A stretch of DNA of 64,000 nt from Conyzicola lurida (lineage in GTDB: Bacteria > Actinomycetota > Actinomycetes > Actinomycetales > Microbacteriaceae): the NCBI RefSeq assembly GCF_014204935.1, contig NZ_JACHMJ010000001.1, positions 124,001 to 188,000 of the forward strand, in the 5' to 3' direction. This document shows positions 1 through 9,097 of the stretch, piece by piece. Under the pieces are notes generated by a model. The model did not search any database, was not told the origin of the DNA, and was given only the letters and a program-made list of their open reading frames with translations. The first letter of the stretch is position 1; the number at the start of each line of letters is the position of its first letter. The translations under genes and the position numbers were made by a program.

Positions 1-1285
1 CGCGGCCCCCGTCGCATCCTCGATTCCGGGCGAATCGCTCGGCCGCCACGCGGAGCGCCCCGAGCCCACCTTCGATGCCAGCGCGCCCATCGTGCCAGCC
101 ACTCTGCCCCAAGAACTCGGCGTCGGCCAGGTCGGCAGCGACCTCGACCTCGTTGCCGCGCTCAACGCCGTCGTGCAGCTGCGCGCATCCGATCTCCACA
201 TCGGTGTCAACGCGGTGCCGATGATCCGCGTCGACGGCGGCCTGCGCCCCATCCCCGGTTTCGAGGAGTGGGACGCCGACAAGGTCATGACGGCCCTGCA
301 CAGCATCATGTCGCCCGAGCACCGCGACCTGTTCGCGAACGAGCTCGAGCTCGACTTCGCCTACACGCTCTCCGAGAAGTCGCGTTTCCGCGTCAACATC
401 TACCAGCAGCGCAACGTGCTCGGCGCCGCCTTCCGACTCATCCCCACCGAGATCAAGCAGCTCGCCGCCCTCGGCATCCCCGAGCGCATCGGCAAGTTCG
501 CCCAGCTGCCCCGCGGCCTCGTGCTCGTCACCGGGCCCACGGGTTCGGGCAAGTCGACGACTCTCGCCGCGCTCATCGACCTCGTCAACTCGACCCGTGC
601 CGACCACATCGTGACGGTCGAAGACCCCATCGAGTTCATGCACGAGAACAAGAAGTCGCTCGTCAACCAGCGCGAGGTCGGCCACGACACGCACAGCTTC
701 AACAACGCGCTCAAGCACGTGCTGCGGCAGGACCCCGACGTGATCCTCATCGGCGAGCTCCGTGACCTCGAGACCATCTCCGTCGCGCTGACCGCTGCCG
801 AGACCGGCCACCTCGTCTTCGCGACCCTGCACACGCAGGACGCACCGCAGACGATCGACCGCGTCATCGACGTCTTCCCGCCCCACCAGCAGGACCAGGT
901 GCGCGCCCAGCTCGCCGCCACCCTGCAGGGCGTCGTCTGCCAGACCCTGATCAAGAAGGCCCACGGCGAAGGCCGCGCGGTCGCGACCGAGGTGCTCATC
1001 ACGACGCCCGCCGTCGCAAACCTCATCCGCGAGGGCAAGACGTACCAGATCCACTCGGCCATGCAGGCGGGTCGTGAAATGGGCATGCACACCATGGACC
1101 AGCATCTCGCCGACCTCGTCAACGCGCGCCAGATCACGCACCAGGCCGCGCACGAGAAGGCGCACGACCTCGAAGACCTCAAGCAGCTCATCTCTCGCAG
1201 CGAGGTGGGTGGCGGTGGCCAGGACTTCTCAGGCCAGGCATCCGGTATTAACTTCGACGACTCGTTCTCGAACAAGGGGGCCTGA
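1..1285 (+). CDS. pilT: Type IV pilus retraction ATPase PilT, 5' end cut by window
   Basis: Hexameric cytoplasmic ATPase that powers pilus retraction. The frame is open to base 2, so the true start probably lies before the window; counting from the first GTG (92), the visible protein has 397 residues. Walker A GPTGSGKST is at 148-156, the Asp box TVEDPIE at 175-181, Walker B VILIGELRD at 217-225 and the His box GHLVFATLHT at 239-248. AVANLIREGK at 307-316 matches the C-terminal AIRNLIRE-type motif that separates PilT from PilB. The tail is Gly/Ser-rich. It lies 2 bases before pilC and heads the pilus operon; pilB is expected just upstream but is not in view. Confidence 0.93.
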   Translation, partial: AAPVASSIPGESLGRHAERPEPTFDASAPIVPATLPQELGVGQVGSDLDLVAALNAVVQLRASDLHIGVNAVPMIRVDGGLRPIPGFEEWDADKVMTALHSIMSPEHRDLFANELELDFAYTLSEKSRFRVNIYQQRNVLGAAFRLIPTEIKQLAALGIPERIGKFAQLPRGLVLVTGPTGSGKSTTLAALIDLVNSTRADHIVTVEDPIEFMHENKKSLVNQREVGHDTHSFNNALKHVLRQDPDVILIGELRDLETISVALTAAETGHLVFATLHTQDAPQTIDRVIDVFPPHQQDQVRAQLAATLQGVVCQTLIKKAHGEGRAVATEVLITTPAVANLIREGKTYQIHSAMQAGREMGMHTMDQHLADLVNARQITHQAAHEKAHDLEDLKQLISRSEVGGGGQDFSGQASGINFDDSFSNKGA

Positions 1286-1287
1286 CA

Positions 1288-2526
1288 ATGGCCGCCACAA
1301 ATACCAAGACTTTTGCCTATACCGCTCGGGATGGCGCGGGGAAGGTCGTCAAGGGACGTGTCGAGGGCACGACCGAAGCCGTCGCGATCGGCAAGCTCCG
1401 CACCATGGGCGTCTCGCCCATCACGGTCGCCGAGTCCAGCGGTGGCACCGGCCTCAATCGCGAGATCAGCTTCGGCTCCTTCGGCCAGAAGCGCGTAGAC
1501 CTAAAGGATCTCGCCGTCATGAGCCGCCAGCTGGCGACCATGCTGGCCGCCGGTCTGTCGCTCCTGCGCGCGCTGACAATCCTCGCCGACCAGACCGAAA
1601 ACAAGAAGCTCGGCGAAACCCTCAACGACGTGCGGTCCCAGATCGAGAGCGGCTGGTCATTCTCGGACAGCCTCGCCAAGCACCCTGACGTATTCCCGCG
1701 GCTCATGGTCTTCCTCGTCAAGGCCGGCGAGACCGGCGGATTCCTTGACGGCGCGCTCGAATCGATCGCGGGTAACTTCGAGTCCGACGTGAAGCTGCGC
1801 GCGACGATCAAATCGGCTCTGACTTATCCAATCGCGGTGCTGATCATGGCGTTTCTCGCGGTCATCGGCATGCTCATCTTCATCGTGCCGGTGTTCGAAG
1901 CCATGTTCGCGGATTTCGGTGGGGAATTGCCGTTCGCGACGCAGGTTCTTGTCGTCCTTTCGGCGAACATGATCTGGATCGTTCCGCTTCTCGCGGTCAT
2001 CATCATTGCGGGCACCGCGTGGTGGCGCAAGAACAAGAACGAAGACCGCGTCCGTGCTTTCATTGATCCACTTCGACTCAAAGTCCCCGTGTTCGGCTTG
2101 CTGTTCAAGAAGGTCGCAATCGCCCGGTTCACCCGCAACTTCTCGACCATGATGGGTTCGGGTGTGCCCATTCTGCAATCGCTTGCCATCGTCGGCGAGA
2201 CATCAGGCAACTGGGTAATCGAAGAGGCCCTGCGTAAAGTGCAGGACTCGGTGCGCCAGGGTCGCTCGATCGCGGCGCCGCTCGCCGAGGAGCCCGTGTT
2301 CCCTGCTATGGTCACGCAGATGATCGCCGTCGGTGAGGACTCCGGTTCGTTGGAGACGATGCTCGCGAAAATCGCGGATTTTTACGACGAAGAAGTGCAG
2401 AGCACTGCGGAATCGCTTACGGCGCTTATTGAACCTTTGATGATCGGCGTTATTGGCGCGGTCATCGGCGGCATGATTATCGCGCTGTACATGCCCGTGT
2501 TCAGCATTTTCGAGCAGATCAACTAG
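1288..2526 (+). CDS. pilC: Type IV pilus inner-membrane platform protein PilC
   Basis: Polytopic membrane protein that couples the PilB/PilT motors to pilin assembly. It has 412 residues, the usual family length, with two T2SF domains: the first at about 70-200, containing GETGGFLDGALESIAGNFE, and the second after residue 270, containing GEDSGSLETMLAKIADFYD. Hydrophobic segments lie near 181-203, 219-245 and 382-405. ATG 1288 follows the pilT stop by 2 bases, so the two are probably translated together. A 131-base gap and an apparent separate leader divide it from pilA. Confidence 0.95.
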   Translation: MAATNTKTFAYTARDGAGKVVKGRVEGTTEAVAIGKLRTMGVSPITVAESSGGTGLNREISFGSFGQKRVDLKDLAVMSRQLATMLAAGLSLLRALTILADQTENKKLGETLNDVRSQIESGWSFSDSLAKHPDVFPRLMVFLVKAGETGGFLDGALESIAGNFESDVKLRATIKSALTYPIAVLIMAFLAVIGMLIFIVPVFEAMFADFGGELPFATQVLVVLSANMIWIVPLLAVIIIAGTAWWRKNKNEDRVRAFIDPLRLKVPVFGLLFKKVAIARFTRNFSTMMGSGVPILQSLAIVGETSGNWVIEEALRKVQDSVRQGRSIAAPLAEEPVFPAMVTQMIAVGEDSGSLETMLAKIADFYDEEVQSTAESLTALIEPLMIGVIGAVIGGMIIALYMPVFSIFEQIN

Positions 2527-2623
2527 GCGAATCCCCTTCAGTCCACCCCCTGTACTAGGGTCTGTCGGCCTGAACTGTTGTCATTCAATATTGCTGGTAG
2601 GGGGCAATTCTTCTTGGGGGCCA

Positions 2624-2650
2624 CCTGTCCACATTCATCCATAGACAGGA
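2624..2650 (+). promoter_or_regulatory. Hairpin that could mask the pilA ribosome-binding site
   Basis: CCTGTC at 2624-2629 is complementary to GACAGG at 2644-2649, and the pilA Shine-Dalgarno AGGA (2647-2650) lies in the second arm. The stem is only 6 bp with a 14-base loop, so it would be weak; a role in translation control is a guess. The rest of the 2527-2657 gap shows no clear -35/-10 pair. Confidence 0.35.
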
Positions 2651-2657
2651 TTCTGTT

Positions 2658-3101
2658 ATGTTCACCAGCATCAACCGGGCGCTCGACGCCTCCCGCCTCA
2701 AGCGCGAAGAGAACGAAAAGGGCTTCACCCTGATCGAGCTCCTCGTCGTGGTCATCATCATCGGCATCCTCGCCGCGATCGCGATTCCCGTATTCCTCAG
2801 CCAGCGCGAGAGCGCGTGGAAGGCTTCGGTCGAGTCCGACCTCAAGAACGCCGCAATCGTTGTCGAAACCTACGCGACCAACAACAACGGCAAGTACCCG
2901 GTTGAGGCGACTGCGAAAGCGATTAACACCGTCACCGGTCTTGACGGCGTGAAGCTCAGCGCCGAGAACAACGTTCTTTACACCGCGGCAAACGCCAACG
3001 GATACACGCTGACCGGATCGACGACCAACATCACCACCGGCAACAAGATCCTCCGCTACAACAGTGCAACGGGGGGCCTTGGCTCCTGGACCGCGAACTA
3101 G
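2658..3101 (+). CDS. pilA: Major type IV pilin (prepilin) PilA
   Basis: Probable main structural subunit of the pilus. The 147-residue prepilin has a long basic leader and a type III cleavage site, ENEKG^FTLIELLVVV, so peptidase cuts after Gly22 and Glu27 becomes Glu5 of the mature protein. The hydrophobic helix runs to about residue 46, and the C-terminal region is Asn/Thr/Gly-rich. The leader is 22 residues, long for type IVa pilins. It stands apart from pilC by 131 bases and is followed by a strong hairpin, consistent with expression above that of the minor pilins. No Cys pair is visible, unlike many Gram-negative PilA proteins. Confidence 0.93.
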   Translation: MFTSINRALDASRLKREENEKGFTLIELLVVVIIIGILAAIAIPVFLSQRESAWKASVESDLKNAAIVVETYATNNNGKYPVEATAKAINTVTGLDGVKLSAENNVLYTAANANGYTLTGSTTNITTGNKILRYNSATGGLGSWTAN

Positions 3102-3123
3102 TCCGCGCTTTTCCAGCACAAAT

Positions 3124-3153
3124 TGTGGGGCGTCGCTTCGGCGGCGCCCCGCA
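3124..3153 (+). terminator. Strong UUCG hairpin after pilA (attenuator or terminator)
   Basis: GGGGCGTCGC (3127-3136), loop TTCG, then GCGGCGCCCC (3141-3150), with one G-U pair; flanking bases extend the stem to about 13 bp. There is no long T run. It lies between the major pilin and the minor pilin genes on the same strand, so partial termination or mRNA stabilisation would explain high pilA output. Confidence 0.65.
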
Positions 3154-3225
3154 TTCAGTTCCACGGAGGAACGGGCCGCCTTACACAGCGGCTACACACA
3201 CAATGAACAGCTCGGGGGGAGCGTT

Positions 3226-4674
3226 GTGTTGAAGCATTATCACGACCGCATCCGAGCGGCGTCCGATCGGGAAGACGGAATGACCCTCATCGAGGTCATA
3301 GTCGCCATGTTCATCTTCAGCGTCATATCCATCGGCTTCATCTACGGCATGATCATGGTTCTTTCCGTGAGTCGCGATGCTCGCGCAACGCAGGTGGCAA
3401 GCAACCTCGCCTCGCAAGAGATCGACCTGGCTCGGGCAGCAGAAGACCTCTTCGCATACGGCGTTGGCCAGAGTGCCGTCCGTCCCGACCAAACCATCAA
3501 CGGCGACACCTTCCACACCAAGATCACGGCAGCCTGGGTCTCCGATCCCGGACTCGCTCTGCAGTGCGGCAATACGGCGAGTGGAGCCGGGGCCCCGCTG
3601 CGATACAAGCGCGTCGACGTCATGGTTACCTGGGACGGCATGCGCTCATTGTCGTCCGCAGTTCACAGCTACACGATCATCAATCCCAAAGAGCGCATCA
3701 ATGATCCGGCACTGGGCACGATCCTCGTCTCGGTCACCACCGATCTCGGAATCGGTGTGTCAGGCGTGACTGTCACGGCGACTCCGGCGACTCCGGCGAA
3801 TGGTGCAGTCGCGCTGACAACGACACCCTCCGCAACTGACGCGCAGGGCTGCTCCTACGTTCTCAAGGTCGTGCCTGGCAACTACATCGTGTCAGTCTCG
3901 AAGACGAATTACCTGAGCAGCGGAGGAACCTCCGAGGATCAGAAGTCGACGCCGTCGGTAAACCCGGTTGTGGTGACCGCAGGCAAATCGACGTCGCAGA
4001 ATTTCATCTACGACAGCCAGTTTAATTTCGGTCTCACCTACGCGTCGAACTCGAATGCAGCTGGGATCCGAATCCCCACCAATATGGACACGAGCTTTTT
4101 ACACGTGCGCGGATTGTCGGTGTCGACCGCCACGTCAAATGCACTGACGCGGACAGTTTCACGATTCCCGTTTGCAAGCGGCACCTACAACATCATGGCC
4201 GGCACGTATGTCGCGCCTACTGCTGGTGACGGCGCAACGGCCGCCGCGGCCGGTTGTGTGGCCGTCAATCCAACGGCTTGGCCGCAAGTAGTCGAGGGCG
4301 CTGTGACGTACGGTCCTCCGGCGTCGACCGTTCCCGGCACCACGCCAGGGGGCAGCGCTAATGTCGGCGTTCCCATGGGAGTATTCACGCTTGTCGGAGC
4401 GAAAAACAAATATGTAAAAGCAGTTTCGCAAAATGCGAGTCCAGCCTGCGCGAACACAATGACCTATGTATTCGGCCTGCTTCCCAACACGTCCGCAGGG
4501 GATGCGGCAAGTATCGCCCTTCCCTTTGGCTCCTGGAAGTTGTACACGGGCAGCACTGCGGGCACTCAGACCGATGCGGTCGCGGGCAACAAGATGGTTC
4601 CCCTCACCAGGGGAACGTCCAATGCCGCGACAAATGTGATCCTCCTCGACCCGAGGGTGCCGGTGACGCCGTGA
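3226..4674 (+). CDS. Minor pilin with a carboxypeptidase-regulatory-like domain
   Basis: A large prepilin-like protein of 482 residues. GTG 3226 is chosen because a G-rich Shine-Dalgarno (3214-3220) precedes it and it yields a normal short leader ending DREDG^MTLIEVIVAMF, cleaved after Gly18. The hydrophobic helix is followed by a pilin-like region to about 155. At about 164-265 sits a beta-sandwich resembling carboxypeptidase-regulatory or Cna-B domains (TDAQGC at 204-209, VPGNYIVSV at 216-224). The last 210 residues are Ala/Thr/Gly-rich and unassigned. It overlaps the next gene at the stop codon. Probably a tip or adhesive minor pilin; the specific role is inferred. Confidence 0.8.
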   Translation: MLKHYHDRIRAASDREDGMTLIEVIVAMFIFSVISIGFIYGMIMVLSVSRDARATQVASNLASQEIDLARAAEDLFAYGVGQSAVRPDQTINGDTFHTKITAAWVSDPGLALQCGNTASGAGAPLRYKRVDVMVTWDGMRSLSSAVHSYTIINPKERINDPALGTILVSVTTDLGIGVSGVTVTATPATPANGAVALTTTPSATDAQGCSYVLKVVPGNYIVSVSKTNYLSSGGTSEDQKSTPSVNPVVVTAGKSTSQNFIYDSQFNFGLTYASNSNAAGIRIPTNMDTSFLHVRGLSVSTATSNALTRTVSRFPFASGTYNIMAGTYVAPTAGDGATAAAAGCVAVNPTAWPQVVEGAVTYGPPASTVPGTTPGGSANVGVPMGVFTLVGAKNKYVKAVSQNASPACANTMTYVFGLLPNTSAGDAASIALPFGSWKLYTGSTAGTQTDAVAGNKMVPLTRGTSNAATNVILLDPRVPVTP

Positions 4675-5366
4675 TGCGACTTCGCCGGGACGAGTCCGGC
4701 ATGACTCTTATCGAACTGTCCACCACGATTCTGGTGCTGGGAATCCTCAGCACGATCGTGGTGAGCCTCTTCGTCAATATCTCGACCAACTTCACTCGCG
4801 ATCGCGCGGCCACGGACAGCACGAACATCGCTGCTATTGGCATGAATGAGATAACTCGAGTCATCCGCGCCGGAACCGAGATCCGGGTCGCCAACGTAAC
4901 TCTCAACGACCCGGTTTTTGTGACCGCGAACAGGGAAGAGATGACTATCTATTCCTATCTCGCCGATTCCTCCACTGGCGTGCTCTCACCGGTCAAGGTG
5001 CAACTGGCTGTTAACGCCACTTCGCGAGAGCTCCGTGAGACTCGTTGGTCGAGCACGAAGAACAGCGCCGGGTATTGGATCTTCAGCACGACACCTGGCG
5101 CAACTCGCACCATCGCGCGCCTTATCCCGCCTATCACACCGCCGCTCACTGCGGGACAGAAGTACTTGTTCACCTACTACGACTCACGTGGCGTCGAGCT
5201 GACGATGCCGGCGTCCGGCGGCCTCACCGAGTCGCAGCGACGCGCAGTCGCGGCAGTGCAAGTGACTGTTACCGTCCAGGCGGACCTCAGCGCGCGTGCC
5301 AAAGCATTTACCCTTCAGAACACCGTGGGCATGCCTAACCTTGGCGTGTCGAGAGTGGGGCCATAA
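4671..5366 (+). CDS. Minor pilin (PilW/PilV-like prepilin)
   Basis: A 231-residue prepilin-like protein. The leader MMRLRRDESG is cut before MTLIELSTTILVLGIL, giving a mature protein that starts with Met and keeps Glu5. GTG 4671 overlaps the previous stop; ATG 4674 is an equally possible start. The body looks like a pseudopilin head and contains no recognised extra domain. It is the second of three small pilin-like genes between pilA and the prepilin peptidase, the usual place for minor pilins that prime pilus assembly. Confidence 0.82.
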   Translation: MMRLRRDESGMTLIELSTTILVLGILSTIVVSLFVNISTNFTRDRAATDSTNIAAIGMNEITRVIRAGTEIRVANVTLNDPVFVTANREEMTIYSYLADSSTGVLSPVKVQLAVNATSRELRETRWSSTKNSAGYWIFSTTPGATRTIARLIPPITPPLTAGQKYLFTYYDSRGVELTMPASGGLTESQRRAVAAVQVTVTVQADLSARAKAFTLQNTVGMPNLGVSRVGP

Positions 5367-7177
5367 TGATCCGACGACTGTACAGACGGCGACTCAAGCG
5401 GGACGGCGAAGAGGGCCTCGCGCTCATCATGGTGATCTCGATTGGGGCTGTGCTGACGATCCTGGTCGCGACGGGTGTTACTTACGCGCTTGGCGGGTTC
5501 CGTAAAGCCAATACAGACGAGGCGTGGAGCGCGGCGATGGCCGCGGCATACGCCGGCGTTGAGGAGTATCAGAGCCGTCTTGCCAATGATTCCACCTACG
5601 TGAAGTACGGCAATCCTTCGTCACTGTTCACCTCTGGCACCGGCAGTTCCGTCATCGTTCCCACAGAGGCCAATCCGGCATTCGGCATCGGCACCGCAGG
5701 CACCTGGGCGACAGTGCCACGTGATCCCGCCGCCGACGTCAATGTCAAGAACGACCCGGCACAGTTCCGGTACGAGGTCGACAACTCGAAGTACAGCACG
5801 ACGGGCACACTTCGCATTCGGTCGACGGGCAAAGTAGGAAAGTCCACACGAACGATCGTCGCCGACTTGCGTCAGCAGGGTTTTATCGATTTTCTCTATT
5901 TCACCAACTACGAGATCTCGGACCCGGCGTTCACCAGCGTGAACAGCGCGTGCGTTAAGTACAAGTGGGCCGGCCGGCCCGACAGGGACACAGCAAACAG
6001 GGACTGCAGTGAAATCCAATTCGGGACGAACGACGTTATCGCGGGCCCGGTCCATTCCAACGACACGATTCGCGTCTGTGCCTCGCGCTTCAAGGACACG
6101 TTCACCACGTCGAACCCGACAAGTGGTCTCAAGTACACCTCGGTAACCGGCTGCGGAGCGGCAACTTTTGATCTAGCTGCGAATGGATACCCGGCCTATA
6201 GCCCACCCCTGACGATGCCGGCCTCCAATGGAGCGCTCATCCAGGAAACTCGATCCGACGTCGCGGCGCTCAATAGCACGCTGCCCGGATGCCTCTTTAC
6301 CGGCCCGACGAGCATCGAATTTTTCGGAAACGGCACGATGACCGTGCGTTCGCCGTACACACTGAAAACGAACATTGTCGGGTCGCCGGCGACAAGCGGC
6401 TCGGTTTCTGCAAGCTGCGGTACGCCGGGGGTTCAGGGCCTGGGTTCGGCTCTCGGCCAGAACATTCCAGTGCCCGACAACAATGTGATCTACGTACAGT
6501 CCGTTCCGACGAAAGCGGCCGGCTCGAGTGACCCGAACGCGTGGGACGCGACGGGAAGCAATTCGAAGCCGGCGCAGTTCAACTGCAAGGGTCTGCCCAC
6601 CACCGGCTCGAACTCGACCACCCCCGACGGCAACGGAATCGGCTACCCGACAACCAACGAGCCGGTGTCTGCGACGATCACCTACGGATGCCGTAGCGGT
6701 GACGTGTTCGTCAAAGGAAAGCTAGACGGCAACGTGACCGTCGGTGCCGACAACTACATTTTCATCACTGGAGAGCTCACCTACGAGGACTCCAACGATG
6801 ACATGCTCGGTCTAGTTGGCAACAACGCCGTGATTGTTTGGAACCCTGAGGACCGCAACAACAAGAGTCTCCTTACCGACAGCGCCCGCCGAATCGACGC
6901 TGCCATCCTCTCGGTAAACCACACGTTTACAGTGCAGAACTACGAGAACGGCGACTACCGCGGGGTGCTCACTATCAACGGAGCGATCGCCCAGCAATTC
7001 CGTGGTCCGGTGGGACTCGCGGGCAACAGTTCCGGGTACTCGAAGGCATACGAGTATGACAAGCGGATGAGGTATACCGCGCCACCGAAATTCCTCTCGC
7101 CAGTGTCGACAACCTATGGCGTGAATACCTGGGTGGAGACCAATGTGGCCTTCGCCGCAGACGGGTCACCGCGATGA
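5366..7177 (+). CDS. PilX-like pilus-associated protein
   Basis: A 603-residue protein with a basic N-terminus and one N-terminal hydrophobic helix, EEGLALIMVISIGAVLTI, in the style of PilX (G-x-ALI without the full prepilin motif). The long exported part is Thr/Ser/Asn-rich and contains several Cys residues, including near 195-210 and 250-260, that could form disulfides. Its last 130 residues (DAAILSVNHTFTVQNYENGD and following) resemble C-terminal regions I associate with actinobacterial pilus-linked proteins. ATG 5366 overlaps the previous stop by one base, and the next gene overlaps by four. Likely an adhesin or pilus assembly factor; exact function unknown. Confidence 0.72.
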   Translation: MIRRLYRRRLKRDGEEGLALIMVISIGAVLTILVATGVTYALGGFRKANTDEAWSAAMAAAYAGVEEYQSRLANDSTYVKYGNPSSLFTSGTGSSVIVPTEANPAFGIGTAGTWATVPRDPAADVNVKNDPAQFRYEVDNSKYSTTGTLRIRSTGKVGKSTRTIVADLRQQGFIDFLYFTNYEISDPAFTSVNSACVKYKWAGRPDRDTANRDCSEIQFGTNDVIAGPVHSNDTIRVCASRFKDTFTTSNPTSGLKYTSVTGCGAATFDLAANGYPAYSPPLTMPASNGALIQETRSDVAALNSTLPGCLFTGPTSIEFFGNGTMTVRSPYTLKTNIVGSPATSGSVSASCGTPGVQGLGSALGQNIPVPDNNVIYVQSVPTKAAGSSDPNAWDATGSNSKPAQFNCKGLPTTGSNSTTPDGNGIGYPTTNEPVSATITYGCRSGDVFVKGKLDGNVTVGADNYIFITGELTYEDSNDDMLGLVGNNAVIVWNPEDRNNKSLLTDSARRIDAAILSVNHTFTVQNYENGDYRGVLTINGAIAQQFRGPVGLAGNSSGYSKAYEYDKRMRYTAPPKFLSPVSTTYGVNTWVETNVAFAADGSPR

Positions 7178-8019
7178 TCGCCGAGGACGCCGCGATCCTC
7201 AATGTGATCATGATCGTGATCGTCGGCGTGCTGGGACTCGTAATCGGCTCGTTCTTGAACGTGGTGATTTACCGTGTCCCACAGGGCATGTCGGTCGTCA
7301 ACCCGCCCAGCGCGTGCCCGCACTGCGGCTCCCACATCGGTGCTAGAGACAACGTCCCTGTGATTTCCTGGCTGTTATTGCGAGGCAAATGCCGGACCTG
7401 TGCCGAGCCAATCTCTGCCCGCTACCCGATCGTCGAGCTCGCCACAGGCTTGCTCTTTGCCGCAGCGGCATATCGTTTCCCGCTTCCCTACTCGGCACCT
7501 GTCCCGATAATCATTGCCACCGCGTTTCTGCTTGTGGCGTTTCTGTATTTTGCAGCGATCAGCGTCGCGCTCACCGGCATTGATATCGACACGCACAAGC
7601 TGCCGAACGCGATCGTGCTGCCTGCGTACCCCGTCGTCGCGATACTGCTGATTGCGGCATCGCTCATCTACGGTGACTACACGCAACTGCTTCAGGCAGC
7701 CATCGGTGGAGCGATCCTATTTGCGGTCTACTTCCTCATGGCGCTGGTTTATCCCGGCGGAATGGGTTTTGGCGACGTCAAGCTCGCTGGCGTGATCGGG
7801 GTCATCCTCGGGTTCCTCGACTGGGGGAGTCTGATCATCGGTGCTTTCGCAGCGTTCCTGCTTGGAGGCCTATTCGGCATCGCGCTGCTTCTGACTCGCA
7901 AGGCAGGCCGCAAGAGCGGTATTCCATTCGGACCGTGGATGCTCGCCGGTGCGTGGATAGGAATATTTTTCGGGGGGCGCGTCTGGGCCGGGTATCTCAG
8001 CCTGGTCGGGCTTGCATAA
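7174..8019 (+). CDS. pilD: Prepilin peptidase / N-methylase (A24 family)
   Basis: A membrane aspartyl protease that removes the leader from the prepilins of this operon and, in the bifunctional family, methylates the new N-terminus. The 281-residue protein has the N-terminal methylase-type domain with a zinc-binding pair CPHC (48-51) and CRTC (73-76). The peptidase domain has the catalytic aspartates in GIDIDTHKLP (Asp137/Asp139) and in GMGFGDVKL (Asp201). About eight hydrophobic segments are visible. It overlaps the preceding gene by ATGA. Confidence 0.95.
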   Translation: MIAEDAAILNVIMIVIVGVLGLVIGSFLNVVIYRVPQGMSVVNPPSACPHCGSHIGARDNVPVISWLLLRGKCRTCAEPISARYPIVELATGLLFAAAAYRFPLPYSAPVPIIIATAFLLVAFLYFAAISVALTGIDIDTHKLPNAIVLPAYPVVAILLIAASLIYGDYTQLLQAAIGGAILFAVYFLMALVYPGGMGFGDVKLAGVIGVILGFLDWGSLIIGAFAAFLLGGLFGIALLLTRKAGRKSGIPFGPWMLAGAWIGIFFGGRVWAGYLSLVGLA

Positions 8020-8050
8020 CATGCACGGCATCACAACAAGGGGTAAGTGA

Positions 8051-9097
8051 ATGGCATCACGAATAGTAGGCATTGATATCGGTAGCACTAGCGTGCGCGC
8101 CGTCGAGATTGAGGGCACGACTAAAGCTCGACCCACGATCGTGCGCATGCACGAGGTGCCGCTGCCGGACGGCGCGGCGAAGAACGGTGAGGTCGTCGAA
8201 ACCCACACCGTCGCGTCCGCCCTTAAGAAGCTCTGGACCGTCGGGGGGTTCAAGAGCAAGGACGTCGTCTTGGGTATGGGCAACCAGCGGGTTATCGCCC
8301 GGGACTTGGTGATGCCGAAGGCGTCACTTGCGCAAATTCGCGAGGCATTGCCCTTCCAAGTTCAGGACATGCTTCCCATGCCTGTCTCTGAAGCGCTGCT
8401 CGACTTCTACCCGATATCCGAGTCCGATGCAGAAAGCGGTCCCATGGTGAACGGACTACTCGTCGCAGCGGTCAAGCAGTCTGTTCTCGCGAAGGTCGAT
8501 GCCGCGATTCTCGCGGGTCTGCGGCCGCTCGAGGTCGACCTGATCCCGTTCGCGCTGTCCCGGCTGCAGGCGCGTTCCCACGGCGGGCCAGAAACGATTG
8601 CGCTAGTAGATGTGGGGTCGTCGACCACGAGCGTTATCATCCTCATTGCTGGTGTGCCGCAGTTCGTGCGCATCATTCCTGCGGGCGGCAACGATGTGAC
8701 GCTCGCGGTATCGATGAGCCTTGAAATCGAAGAGGGTCTTGCTGAGAATGCCAAGCGAGCTCTCGGGCTGACTCCCGCGTCGATTCTTAACGAACATCGA
8801 CCGATTCTCGAGCACATCCATCGGTCGACAGCGGAACTACTGAATAGCATTCGCAACACTCTCAGCTACTTTGACAACACGCACCCGGTGGGCAATGTCG
8901 AGCGAATCGTCCTCAGCGGGGGAGGCTCCCGTCTCGGGGGCTTCCCGGCGGCGCTGCAAGAACTCACGCGGGTCGAACTTGTCCAGAGCGATCCCTTCGC
9001 CACACTGACCGTTGCCAAGAGTGTTGGCACGCAGCCGATGGAGATCCGCGATTCAATGTCGGTCGCTCTCGGTCTCGCCCTGGGAGCGGCAGCATGA
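8051..9097 (+). CDS. pilM: Pilus assembly protein PilM (actin-like)
   Basis: Cytoplasmic actin-fold ATPase that binds the N-terminus of PilN and links the motor to the alignment complex. The 348-residue protein starts IVGIDIGSTSVRAVEIE, matching the phosphate-1 loop of the family. VDVGSSTTSVIIL near 194-206 is the second phosphate loop, and LSGGGSRLGGF near 293-303 is the adenosine motif. Length is normal. It lies 31 bases after pilD and overlaps pilN by ATGA. Confidence 0.95.
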   Translation: MASRIVGIDIGSTSVRAVEIEGTTKARPTIVRMHEVPLPDGAAKNGEVVETHTVASALKKLWTVGGFKSKDVVLGMGNQRVIARDLVMPKASLAQIREALPFQVQDMLPMPVSEALLDFYPISESDAESGPMVNGLLVAAVKQSVLAKVDAAILAGLRPLEVDLIPFALSRLQARSHGGPETIALVDVGSSTTSVIILIAGVPQFVRIIPAGGNDVTLAVSMSLEIEEGLAENAKRALGLTPASILNEHRPILEHIHRSTAELLNSIRNTLSYFDNTHPVGNVERIVLSGGGSRLGGFPAALQELTRVELVQSDPFATLTVAKSVGTQPMEIRDSMSVALGLALGAAA

